Below are positions 27,816-35,446 of a stretch of 35,802 nt of DNA, piece by piece (the first letter of the stretch is position 1; each line of letters opens with the position of its first letter). Origin of the DNA: Cyanobium sp. C1_MAG_00004 (GTDB lineage Bacteria; Cyanobacteriota; Cyanobacteriia; PCC-6307; Cyanobiaceae). Below the pieces are notes generated by a model that was given only the letters and a program-made list of their open reading frames with translations, had not been told where the DNA came from and did no database searches. Made by a program: the position numbers and the translations under genes. Where the stretch lies: positions 1 through 35,802 of the forward strand of contig JAIXOF010000146.1 in the NCBI GenBank assembly GCA_027486935.1. The letters run 5' to 3'.

Positions 27816-28387
27816 GCGCAACGGTGGCCCTGTTCGGCACCAGCGCCGACCCGCCGACGCTGGGCCACCAGGCCCTGCTCGAGCAGCTGCTGCAGCGCTA
27901 CGCGCTGGTGGTGACCTGGGCCAGCGACAACCCCGGCAAGCAGCACGGCGCGCCGCTGGCCCTGCGGGCCCGCATGCTGGCGGACCTGGTGGCCAGCCTG
28001 GCCAATCCACGGTTGGAGCATCGCCAGGAGCTCAGCAGCCCCTGGGCGATCACCACGCTCGAGCGGGCGGCGGCCCAGTGGCCCGCGGCCCAGCTGGTGT
28101 TTGTGGTGGGCAGTGACCTGCTCGACCAGATCCCCCACTGGCGCCAGGCCGCGCAGGTGCTGCAGTGCTGCCGGCTGGCGGTGGTACCGCGCCTGGGCTG
28201 GCCCCTGGAGCCCACGGCGATCGACACCCTGGCACGCCTGGGGGGCCGCGTCACGGTGCTGGAGCTGCCGATCCCCGGGACCGCCAGCTCCCAACTGCGG
28301 CAGCGCAGCGACCCCGGGCAGATGGCCCCTGCCGCCGGCCCCCTGGTGCGCGAGCACAATCTGTATGGCCTGGGCCCCCACTGCTGA
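27812..28387 (+). CDS. nadD: Nicotinate-nucleotide adenylyltransferase
   Basis: 191 aa. It transfers AMP from ATP to nicotinate mononucleotide, giving deamido-NAD. The nucleotidyltransferase signature is GTSADPPTLGH (residues 9-19), a variant of GGTFDPPHxGH in which the first His is Thr, as in some family members. The second motif is TASSQLRQR near residue 163, equivalent to ISSTxIR. FVVGSDLLDQIPHW is the family GxD-W segment. It overlaps the GTPase gene by 4 nt and is 3 bp from nadE, which uses its product. Confidence 0.9.
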   Translation: MSATVALFGTSADPPTLGHQALLEQLLQRYALVVTWASDNPGKQHGAPLALRARMLADLVASLANPRLEHRQELSSPWAITTLERAAAQWPAAQLVFVVGSDLLDQIPHWRQAAQVLQCCRLAVVPRLGWPLEPTAIDTLARLGGRVTVLELPIPGTASSQLRQRSDPGQMAPAAGPLVREHNLYGLGPHC

Positions 28388-28390
28388 TCG

Positions 28391-30112
28391 ATGCGCGTCG
28401 CCCTGGCCCAGCTCAACCCCCTGGTGGGGGACCTGCAGGGCAATGCCCAGCGGCTGCTCGAGGCAGCCTGCACGGCAGCGGCCCAGCCCCCCGCCGATCC
28501 CACGGGCCCCCTGCTGGTGGTCACGCCTGAGCTGAGCCTGTGGGGCTACCCGCCGCGGGATCTGCTGCTGCGGCCCAGCCTGCTGGCCCAGCAGCACGCC
28601 CTGCTGGACCGATTGGCCGCCCAGCTGCAACAACAGGCCCCCCAGGTGAGCCTGCTGGTGGGCATCGCCGCACCCACGGGCAGCGCCGAGCTGCCCAACC
28701 TGCACAACGCCATCGCCCTGCTGGAGGACGGCCAGTGGCGGGTCGTCTACCGCAAACAGCTGCTGCCCAGCTACGACGTTTTTGATGAGCGGCGCTATTT
28801 CGCCGCCGGCGCCGAAGCCACGGTGCTGACCTGGCCCCCGCAAGCCGAGCGGCCCCTGAGGCTTGGGCTGACCCTGTGCGAAGACCTCTGGGTGGAAGAA
28901 GCGCTGGCCGGGCAACGGCTGGCGGGGCCCGATCCGATCGCCGCCCTGCAACACCAGCAGCTGGACCTGCTGCTCAACCTGTCGGCGTCGCCCTTTGGCC
29001 TGGGCAAACTGGCCTTGCGCCAGCAGCTGGCCGCCAGGGCGGCAGCGCGGCTGGGGGCAGCGGTCGTCTATGTCAACCAGGTGGGCGGCAACGATGAGCT
29101 GGTGTTCGATGGCGCCAGCTTCGTCATGGCCCCCGGTGGTCGGGTGTGCGCCCAGCTGCACTGCTGCAGCGAGCAGGTGCTCCTGTTGAACCCGAGCCAG
29201 CTGCAACCAGAGGCCACCCCCGCCCCCAGCGTGCCGGGCCAGCAGGAGCAGCTGTTTCGCGCCCTGGTGCTGGGCGTGGCTGACTACGCGCGCAAGTGCG
29301 GCTTCAGCCAGATGCTGCTGGGACTGAGCGGCGGCATCGATTCGGCCCTGGTGGCGGTGATCGCTGCAGCGGCCGCAGGGGCCGATCAGGTGCAGGCCCT
29401 GCTGATGCCGTCGCCCTGGAGCTCGGCAGGTTCAATCAGCGATGCCACGGCGCTGGCCCAACGGCTGGGCCTCACCACCCACACCCTGCCGATCGCCCCG
29501 CTGATGCAGGGCTTTGATCAGGCCCTGGAACCGGCGCTGGGAGGGCCGCCCAGCGGTCTGGCGGCCGAAAACCTGCAGTCGCGCATTCGCGGCACCCTGC
29601 TGATGGCCCTGGCCAACCAACAGGGCCAGCTGCTGCTGTCGACCGGCAACAAGAGTGAACTGGCCGTGGGCTACTGCACCCTGTACGGCGACATGAACGG
29701 CGGTCTGGCCGTGATCGGCGATCTGTACAAAACCACAGTGTTTGCCCTGTGCGATTGGCTCGACAGCTCCGCCGCCGAGGCCTGCCGCCGCGAGCTGGGG
29801 CTGCCACCACAGGGCGAGCTGATCGGTGCTGCGATTCGCCTCAAACCCCCCAGCGCCGAACTGCGGCCAGGCCAACAGGACAGCGATTCACTGCCCGACT
29901 ATGGCGTGTTGGATCCGCTGCTCAAGGCCCTGATCGAAGAGCACCAGAGCCCCGAAGCCCTGATTAACGCAGGGATCGACACCCAGCTGGCCGAACGGGT
30001 GATGGGCCTGCTGCGCCGGGCCGAATTCAAACGCCGTCAGGCGCCACCGGTGCTCAAGGTGAGCCGCCGCGCCTTCGGCAGCGGCTGGCGCATGCCGATC
30101 GCGGCGGGTTGA
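28391..30112 (+). CDS. nadE: Glutamine-dependent NAD+ synthetase
   Basis: 573 aa, catalysing the last step of NAD synthesis: amidation of deamido-NAD with ammonia from glutamine. The N-terminal CN-hydrolase (glutaminase) domain has the triad Glu47, Lys122 and Cys163 (LTLCEDLWV). The C-terminal synthetase domain has the ATP pyrophosphatase P-loop SGGIDS (313-318) and STGNKSELAVGYCTLYGDMNGG. The length is typical for the two-domain bacterial form. It immediately follows nadD. No clear terminator lies before the IS element about 60 bp downstream. Confidence 0.96.
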   Translation: MRVALAQLNPLVGDLQGNAQRLLEAACTAAAQPPADPTGPLLVVTPELSLWGYPPRDLLLRPSLLAQQHALLDRLAAQLQQQAPQVSLLVGIAAPTGSAELPNLHNAIALLEDGQWRVVYRKQLLPSYDVFDERRYFAAGAEATVLTWPPQAERPLRLGLTLCEDLWVEEALAGQRLAGPDPIAALQHQQLDLLLNLSASPFGLGKLALRQQLAARAAARLGAAVVYVNQVGGNDELVFDGASFVMAPGGRVCAQLHCCSEQVLLLNPSQLQPEATPAPSVPGQQEQLFRALVLGVADYARKCGFSQMLLGLSGGIDSALVAVIAAAAAGADQVQALLMPSPWSSAGSISDATALAQRLGLTTHTLPIAPLMQGFDQALEPALGGPPSGLAAENLQSRIRGTLLMALANQQGQLLLSTGNKSELAVGYCTLYGDMNGGLAVIGDLYKTTVFALCDWLDSSAAEACRRELGLPPQGELIGAAIRLKPPSAELRPGQQDSDSLPDYGVLDPLLKALIEEHQSPEALINAGIDTQLAERVMGLLRRAEFKRRQAPPVLKVSRRAFGSGWRMPIAAG

Positions 30113-30172
30113 GTCAAGGCTCACGACAACGCACCAACAACCCAGCTCCAGGCAGATGCTGGAAGGGTTAAG

Positions 30173-31179
30173 TGTGTTTTCTCACCAGGTCATTCAGGAG
30201 CCCGCAAAAGTCCGAGCTGCTGAAAGGGAGTACGGCCGGCCAAGGACATGTGGCACCTGCGGCCGTTGTTGATCGCCAAACAACGGCTCAACCAGCGATT
30301 GCGCTCCTCTGAGCTCTGGAAACTCAGGCCGTAGGCCCATTCGTGCACCAGGGTTTTGATGAACCGTTCGGCCTTGCCGTTGGTTCGCGGGGTGTAGGGC
30401 CCGGTGAGCTTGGCTTTCAGCTCCAGGGCCTCACAGGCCTGCCGCCAGGTTTTGGAGCGGTAGGCGCTCCCGTTGTCCGAGAGCACCCGCCGGCACTCAA
30501 TCCCCTGAGGGCCAAACCAGGCGACAGCCCGGATCAGGAAGCCAACCGTGGTGGCCTGCTTCTCATCGGGCAGCACCTCGGCGTAAGCCAGGCGGGTGGC
30601 GTCGTCGATGGCCACATGGGCTTTCTCGTAACCCGTACCAGCCGAGCGGCCAAGGCGCCGATCGCCAGTGATCCGGTGTCCGACGCGATCGAACCGGGCC
30701 AGCTGATTGATGTCAGTGGATCATGTCGCCAGGCCGCGCCCACTGGTATCGCCGCATCGGCACCGGTGGCTGCAGGTGTTTCAGGCGCCCCAGGCCCATG
30801 GTTATCAGGGTGCGGCCGGCGGTGGAGAGCGGGAGGGCCAGCAAGCGGGGGATGCGCCTGTGGGTGCAGCGCTCATGGCGCAGGGCAACGGCGCGCTGCA
30901 GATGCTGTGGATCGAGCGTCCGCCGATGGCTGCGGCAAACACTGTGTCGATCCACCAGAGCGGCTGCACCACCGGAGCGCGAACGGCTCAGCCACTTGTA
31001 GGCCGTGCGCAGGCTGATTCCAGATTGTGCGGCGAGATGAGCCAGGGGCTCGGCGTCATGAATATGTCGACGCACAAGCCGTTCCCGACTGACAGGTGTC
31101 AGTCGGGCGTTGGGGTCGGTATGCATGGGGTGTGAGGTCAATGGATCGGAGGTGACACCCGGACCATGGCGACCTCACA
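30173..31179 (-). mobile_element. IS481-family insertion sequence (degenerate)
   Basis: About 1.0 kb, the usual size for IS481 elements, around a transposase with a helix-turn-helix part and an rve-type DDE core. The ends are set by imperfect terminal similarity: TGTGTTTTCTC at 30173 (+) and TGTGAGGTCGC read inward from 31179 (-). The flanks show no obvious target duplication, so the exact limits are uncertain by some bases. The element lies between nadE and the TOMM operon. Confidence 0.65.
30190..31126 (-). pseudogene. IS481-family transposase, frame-broken
   Basis: The first part (31126 to 30713) encodes the HTH region: NARLTPVSRERLVRR, GISLRTAYKWLSR, and MGLGRLKHLQPPVPMRRYQWARPGDMIH, then TGA. 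The rest continues in another frame as DINQLARFDRVGHRITGDRR, HVAIDDATRLAYAEVLPDEK, VLSDNGSAYRS and NGKAERFIKTL. Compared with the family pattern (..LIHIDI..), two bases appear to be missing at about 30713, just before the first catalytic Asp. The second and third acidic residues (SDNG, KAERF) lie in the second frame. Inactive unless a +1 frameshift at the CAC-TGA site restores it. Confidence 0.85.
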
Positions 31180-31181
31180 CC
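31129..31181. repeat. Inverted repeat at the IS481 transposase-start end
   Basis: GGTGTGAGGTC at 31129-31139 is repeated in inverted form as GACCTCACACC at 31171-31181, a perfect 11-bp pair with a 31-bp spacer. The outer arm is the presumed IS terminus; the inner arm is next to the transposase start. It may be a subterminal transposase or regulatory site. Confidence 0.6.
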
Positions 31182-31312
31182 TCCTTGTCAGCTGAACAAC
31201 CTGCTGGGACTACACAGCCAGGGAAACTCTGAACAAGGCCAGACCTGGGGCCTTGACGAGCCTCGACCTCGTTAATGGCTCCTTTCAATACCCATAATGC
31301 CAAGTCAATCAT
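31175..31312 (-). CDS. Small ORF downstream of the SagB-type gene (45 aa, candidate)
   Basis: An ATG-started frame of 45 aa. The N-terminal half is helical-looking (LALWVLKGAINEVEARQG) and the C-terminal segment holds two Cys and two Ser (SFPGCVVPAGCSADKEV). Its last codons and stop fall in the IS481 terminus. There is no Shine-Dalgarno sequence. The leader-plus-Cys-tail look recalls a RiPP precursor, but the tail is poor in Cys/Ser/Thr for a TOMM core and the ORF could be chance. Confidence 0.2.
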   Translation of the reverse strand: MIDLALWVLKGAINEVEARQGPRSGLVQSFPGCVVPAGCSADKEV

Positions 31313-31314
31313 GA

Positions 31315-31410
31315 CTACAGATCGTTAGCCAATTTAAGGCTTGAATCTGAAGCCAGTTGGCCAGATTTTTCAGGGATTACTTGGCGAGAAGCCTTGTCAC
31401 ATTTCAGCAT
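31315..31410 (-). CDS. Small ORF right after the SagB-type gene (31 aa, candidate)
   Basis: It starts 11 nt after the dehydrogenase stop, with an AGAGG Shine-Dalgarno-like sequence 7 nt before the ATG. The peptide has one Cys near the N-terminus and five Ser (SGQLASDSSLKL in the second half). The position in the operon and the ribosome site argue for translation. The sequence matches no family I know, and the precursor role is speculation. Confidence 0.25.
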   Translation of the reverse strand: MLKCDKASRQVIPEKSGQLASDSSLKLANDL

Positions 31411-31421
31411 CAATCGCCTCT

Positions 31422-32804
31422 TTAGCGGGCAGAGAGCATCAACTCACCCACGCAAACGTCCGTCCACGGATTCAGTGATGTGGCACGGGAAAAGAGCTCC
31501 GAATCACCATTGCCCAGACTACAGGGAGCAAGATTCAATGCTGTGGCAACCAGGCAGAGTTGCTGCATGATGACTCCCACATGCTTGAGAATCAAGGCAT
31601 AGACAATGCCCTCATATTTCCAGCTCAAGCGCCCATAACGAGCGGCGAACTGAAATAGAATATCGGGTGGCTGTTCAGCGCCAGACGCGTAACAAGCGTC
31701 CCGGAGAAGCTGCTCACAAGCGCCATTCAGCACATCGAGTCGTAACAGTTGATGCTCCCGAGGGTCATAGCGATACACCCCGGACGCCACTCCTTCGCAG
31801 CGTCGAATGATCAGATAGGTATCAATCTCTTGCATCGCACCACCGCAAGCCACCGGTCTTGAAGCCGCTTCATAGGAGTGGGCTGCCCCTGGCCGAACCG
31901 GATGGACCTCTTGAATGCGCAGGGATGCCCAAAGCAAGTGACCGAGCTGCTGCTGCTTCACCGGCTGCTTGCCAGGTCGACGATGCGAACGGCGTTGCTC
32001 AAGTACACTAAAGAAACCGGGTTCGCGAGCATCCTGCGCCGGTCGAGTCAGGCAGACAGCATCCAGACCTGTGCCCTGATTGAGCAGAGGGGGAGCAGGG
32101 CTTCGTACAGCACCTGGATACGTAGCCCCCCAGTTCAACGCAGTCCACCCCGCTCGAGAACGGTGATGGAAGCACGCATCCTCCCTTGACCAACGCTGCT
32201 GGTCCGCCTGATGGTCGCAGCTTGGCGTGCCATCAGAGTCCAGCACCCCGACCACACCGGCGGTGAGCAACAGCATCAACAGATCATCCCCGTGCTCTTG
32301 AAACGTCTGCGGCAAGACCCGCAGTGCTGTGGTCCAGTCATTGGCACCGGCCAGCTCCCAGATCAAAGGCGAGAACTCCGGGTGCTGAAGCAACAACCTG
32401 GCCCCTTGCAGAGGCCCCTCCAACAGCACGCCATCCACTCCTGGCGTGATTTGGACAAAACGCGACCAGCCCACACGCACTGTGCCAGCTGGTGGATGAC
32501 AGCGCTCCAGAACCATTGACTGCGGCTCCAGGGTGGCGAGCAGCGCATCCCCATGGACCAGTTCCAGGGCCAACCAACCTCGCTGCTCCAACTGCTGCAG
32601 CGCGATGAATGAAGCCAGGGAGCTCGCCCCCTGCATCAGAGCCAGAAGCGTGCCACCCCCATCGCCCAACCGCTGGAGCATGGTGACCAAGGGCGGCGCA
32701 GAAGCCGGCAGCCGCAAGGCACGCCCACGCTGATCAAGGAGTAGCAGGTCCTTCCCTTCATGGCGCTGCTCCACGCCGTGCTTCAAGCGAAACTGCAGCG
32801 TCAT
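31422..32804 (-). CDS. SagB-type FMN-dependent dehydrogenase (TOMM azoline oxidase)
   Basis: 460 aa. The C-terminal half (from about residue 265) is a nitroreductase-fold domain of the SagB/ThcOx type: FFSVLEQRRSHRRPGKQ with the RRSxR FMN-binding element (271-275), HLLWASLRIQ, SYEAASRPVACGGAMQEIDTYLII, and GVYRYDP. In TOMM pathways this enzyme oxidises thiazolines/oxazolines to azoles using FMN. The N-terminal roughly 200 residues look like the winged-helix regions common in longer SagB-type proteins. The start is 1 bp after the cyclodehydratase stop (TGAaATG), so the two are coupled. Base composition is lower in G+C than in the housekeeping genes. Confidence 0.88.
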   Translation of the reverse strand: MTLQFRLKHGVEQRHEGKDLLLLDQRGRALRLPASAPPLVTMLQRLGDGGGTLLALMQGASSLASFIALQQLEQRGWLALELVHGDALLATLEPQSMVLERCHPPAGTVRVGWSRFVQITPGVDGVLLEGPLQGARLLLQHPEFSPLIWELAGANDWTTALRVLPQTFQEHGDDLLMLLLTAGVVGVLDSDGTPSCDHQADQQRWSREDACFHHRSRAGWTALNWGATYPGAVRSPAPPLLNQGTGLDAVCLTRPAQDAREPGFFSVLEQRRSHRRPGKQPVKQQQLGHLLWASLRIQEVHPVRPGAAHSYEAASRPVACGGAMQEIDTYLIIRRCEGVASGVYRYDPREHQLLRLDVLNGACEQLLRDACYASGAEQPPDILFQFAARYGRLSWKYEGIVYALILKHVGVIMQQLCLVATALNLAPCSLGNGDSELFSRATSLNPWTDVCVGELMLSAR

Positions 32805-32805
32805 T

Positions 32806-35118
32806 TCAGAAAAAGATCGGTATCGGATTGAGTTGCTCTTCTGCTAGTGGCTGGGAAAGCTGTCCCATCCGAACAGGCACCTCGTAAAGGCGACCGGGGG
32901 CATAACGCGCCCAGAAATGGCGAAGCCCCGGAATCACTACCTTGACAACCGGCAACCCCACCATCTCACGCGTTTGATCCTGTACCAATACCTCCAGATC
33001 TTGCGCTTCCACACAGGCGCAGCAGTGCTGAATGTCGTGCAGCAAATCACCGCTGTGGTGATCGGGCAGCGCATCGACACGACGCAGAGGTAAATCCGAA
33101 TCCGGTAGCAGATAGGGCTGATTCACCACGGTTGCCGTCTTAAGCCACTCGAGCGTTTCCCAGTCATCGACATCATCCCGAGAACCATCGAGATTGGCGT
33201 CGGCGAAGCCAAGCCCAAGCATCTGATTCATCTCGGCCAGGGCCCGCTGCACCGCAATCCGGGGATCAAGATGACAACCCAGCCCCATCAGAATGCGCTC
33301 AACATCCCTCTCGCGATCTCGGGACAGGGCCACCACGGTGGTGATGCCTAAGTCACTGGTGAGATCCAGGGCCCAGACGTCGCGGCCGATGGCGTTGTAG
33401 TCGTGAATCAGGTGCGCGATCCACGAATCTTCACTGCTGGCGAGATCAATACCTGGGCGCTTGAGTCGATTGTACCACCAGATCGCCACAGAGTCGCGTT
33501 CCACCAACTCCAGGAACCCCTGCAGTACCGCTTCTTCCAGGGTATTGCCGGCCGCATTGCCATTGGAACAGCCCATGGCGATCCAGGGATCGTCGTTCTT
33601 ACCTCTGACATCTCGATTACGTCCCCCAACCATCATCAACAACTGCGTGGGCAAGAAGCAGCGACGTTGTCGACTGAGGGACCAGATCGGTGTCCAATCG
33701 ATCTCCTGGTCATGATCCAATGGCATTGGTACGCGGTTGAACCGGCTGCCTTTGGCATTCCAATGATCACGCGCAGCGAACTGCTGTTCGCTGAAGCGCA
33801 TCACATCATTGGGAGCGAACACAGCATCGCCATAACGCTTCTGCATCTCTCGCAGCGTGCCCCGCTCACGCGCAACACCAGCGTGATCTTCAGCGCAGAA
33901 GCGCTCCAGTGCTTCTCCCAGCGCACTGGCCCGGGCCTGCTCCAAAGACGCACCTTTACCCGCCGCCGAGCTGCGGAGGTTACGGCGAAGATCGTTCAAG
34001 CTCTCCAACGTCTGCACCGGGTTATGGCCGGCCACTACCACATGCGCAGACTTCAAGGGGCTGGCAACAGAGCGCAACTCCGACACGATCCCACTAATGG
34101 GGCTGATCAAGTCGCCGAAACGTTCCAACGTCTCTTCGGCGGAGATGTGGCGATGGCCACCGTCGTGGTTAAAGCGAACCTCGCAGGGCTGCAACGCCAT
34201 CCGTTCACTACGGGGCTCAACAGGGCCGCCACAGGTGGGGCAGTGGGGGTCCACCACCAGGGCATGACGTCCACTGCTGTAGTCGACCAGATTGAAGGTG
34301 ACGACATGATTGGTGGTTTGCGGCGAAGCACCCGCAAGGATGCGCCCCACCTCAAGAGCCGTCCAGTGGCTCGCCATGACAGCGCCACCAGGAGCCTGCA
34401 GTGGCCTTGCGATCCGATCCAAGGTCGTCTTCTTAACGGCTGCGGCGAACCGCTCCACCTGGCGTTGGCGCAGATGCAAGCGGTGCAGGCAAGCCCAACA
34501 CCCAGGTTGCTGAGGGTTGAACAACGGGCCCAACCAGAGCTCACGTCCATGAGGTTTCACGAGAAGCCAGCATCGCCCCTGCTGCCGAAAGCTCTGGTTC
34601 AGAGCATCCAGCTCCGGATGAAGGTAGGTCTCGCACACCACCAGGGTGAGATCAGCCTCGGCCTCCGCATCGATCACCGCCAATCCCAGACTTGACAGCG
34701 CCTGGCTCATCTTCTGAAGGGAGGAATGGTCGCGCGGCAAGCCCACCGCCTGCAATGCCACACGCGACGCCTGAACCAGGCCAACCGCCTGCCCGGGGTC
34801 AAGTCCAAGATCAGACCAGTAGGCCGCCGCTTCCGGTGGGAGGTTGGTGAATGCTTGGCAGAGATAGTTCCGCGACTGAAGCAAAATGAGTGCGCAATAC
34901 ACCTGCGCCGCGGAAAACTCCGGGGTCAGCACCTCGACCAGCTGATCGGCGGAGCGGGTTCCATCGAGAAACGGAATTAAGCGCTCATAGATGTCACCAC
35001 GCAACACACGTGATGAGTTTTCGCTCAGCAGCAAGACGCCCTTTCCAGAGCTAATCACCTGGACGAAATGCGGCCGAAGGCATGGATTGGGAAACACAGC
35101 TGCAACAAAATATGGCAA
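32806..35118 (-). CDS. Fused E1-like/YcaO cyclodehydratase (TOMM biosynthesis)
   Basis: 770 aa from a TTG directly after an in-frame stop; GTG 35097 is an alternative start. Residues about 13-90 resemble the leader-peptide-binding winged helix (HFVQVISSGKGVLLLSENSS). An E1-like domain follows with the structural-zinc pairs CWAC (207/210) and CPTC (293/296). From about 340 the SagD-type YcaO domain carries ATP-binding motifs SALGEALER (398-406) and GNAAGNTLEEAVLQGFLELVERD. The chain ends NPIPIFF, a PxPxP-like tail typical of azoline-forming YcaO proteins. It should convert Cys/Ser/Thr of a precursor peptide to azolines with ATP. The substrate is unknown. Confidence 0.92.
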   Translation of the reverse strand: MPYFVAAVFPNPCLRPHFVQVISSGKGVLLLSENSSRVLRGDIYERLIPFLDGTRSADQLVEVLTPEFSAAQVYCALILLQSRNYLCQAFTNLPPEAAAYWSDLGLDPGQAVGLVQASRVALQAVGLPRDHSSLQKMSQALSSLGLAVIDAEAEADLTLVVCETYLHPELDALNQSFRQQGRCWLLVKPHGRELWLGPLFNPQQPGCWACLHRLHLRQRQVERFAAAVKKTTLDRIARPLQAPGGAVMASHWTALEVGRILAGASPQTTNHVVTFNLVDYSSGRHALVVDPHCPTCGGPVEPRSERMALQPCEVRFNHDGGHRHISAEETLERFGDLISPISGIVSELRSVASPLKSAHVVVAGHNPVQTLESLNDLRRNLRSSAAGKGASLEQARASALGEALERFCAEDHAGVARERGTLREMQKRYGDAVFAPNDVMRFSEQQFAARDHWNAKGSRFNRVPMPLDHDQEIDWTPIWSLSRQRRCFLPTQLLMMVGGRNRDVRGKNDDPWIAMGCSNGNAAGNTLEEAVLQGFLELVERDSVAIWWYNRLKRPGIDLASSEDSWIAHLIHDYNAIGRDVWALDLTSDLGITTVVALSRDRERDVERILMGLGCHLDPRIAVQRALAEMNQMLGLGFADANLDGSRDDVDDWETLEWLKTATVVNQPYLLPDSDLPLRRVDALPDHHSGDLLHDIQHCCACVEAQDLEVLVQDQTREMVGLPVVKVVIPGLRHFWARYAPGRLYEVPVRMGQLSQPLAEEQLNPIPIFF

Positions 35119-35377
35119 TTATGCTACACAGCTACCTGGCTAGAATCGGGGGCAACGTTTCAGTATTAAATATTACGAATTATCGCGGCCGCAAGGCATC
35201 ACTCTCTCGGCCTGAAAGAGGTCAGATTCAATCCTTCAGCACCCAGGCAAGGACGCCACCGGCAAAAGAAGCACTCTTCGAGTCAGGCTTCAGCAATCAG
35301 CACCGTTAAGAAAACTCTAGGAAACCCGAGCGATCCACACGACAATGTCTCTGTAATCGCAGGCTTGGCTCAGATTT
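35119..35377. other. Intergenic region upstream of the TOMM operon
   Basis: AT-richer than the rest of the window, especially 35120-35185, and presumably holds the promoter of the leftward TOMM operon; a TAATAT-like -10 is visible on the minus strand near 35167-35180. A + strand ORF (to 35309) crosses it but has no recognisable features. I searched both strands for a precursor peptide and found only very short frames, none with a Gly/Cys/Ser/Thr-rich tail. Confidence 0.4.
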
Positions 35378-35446
35378 ATGGCTGGCAAGTAGCTCGACTT
35401 CTCTGATTACCAGCTGACCACGGCCAAGAAGCAGACCAAGCGCGAG
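35378..35446 (+). pseudogene. Remnant of an IS5-type transposase N-terminus
   Basis: The translation reads MAGK, a TAG stop, then LDFSDYQLTTAKKQTKRE. This matches, from memory, the conserved start of IS5-family transposases (FSDYELTTAKKQTKRE followed by KFLxEME). Codon 5 has become a stop, and the similarity ends at RE (35446), so only a fragment remains. Confidence 0.65.

Noticed and set aside
35082..35309. 75-codon + strand ORF divergent from the YcaO gene as a precursor peptide.
   Set aside because: It starts inside the YcaO gene, has no Cys and no core-like tail, and has no ribosome site; it probably reflects the promoter region by chance.
30173..35446. Composite transposon formed by the two IS remnants around the TOMM operon.
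   Set aside because: The two elements belong to different families (IS481 and IS5), so they cannot act as a matched pair, and no shared ends or target duplication were seen.
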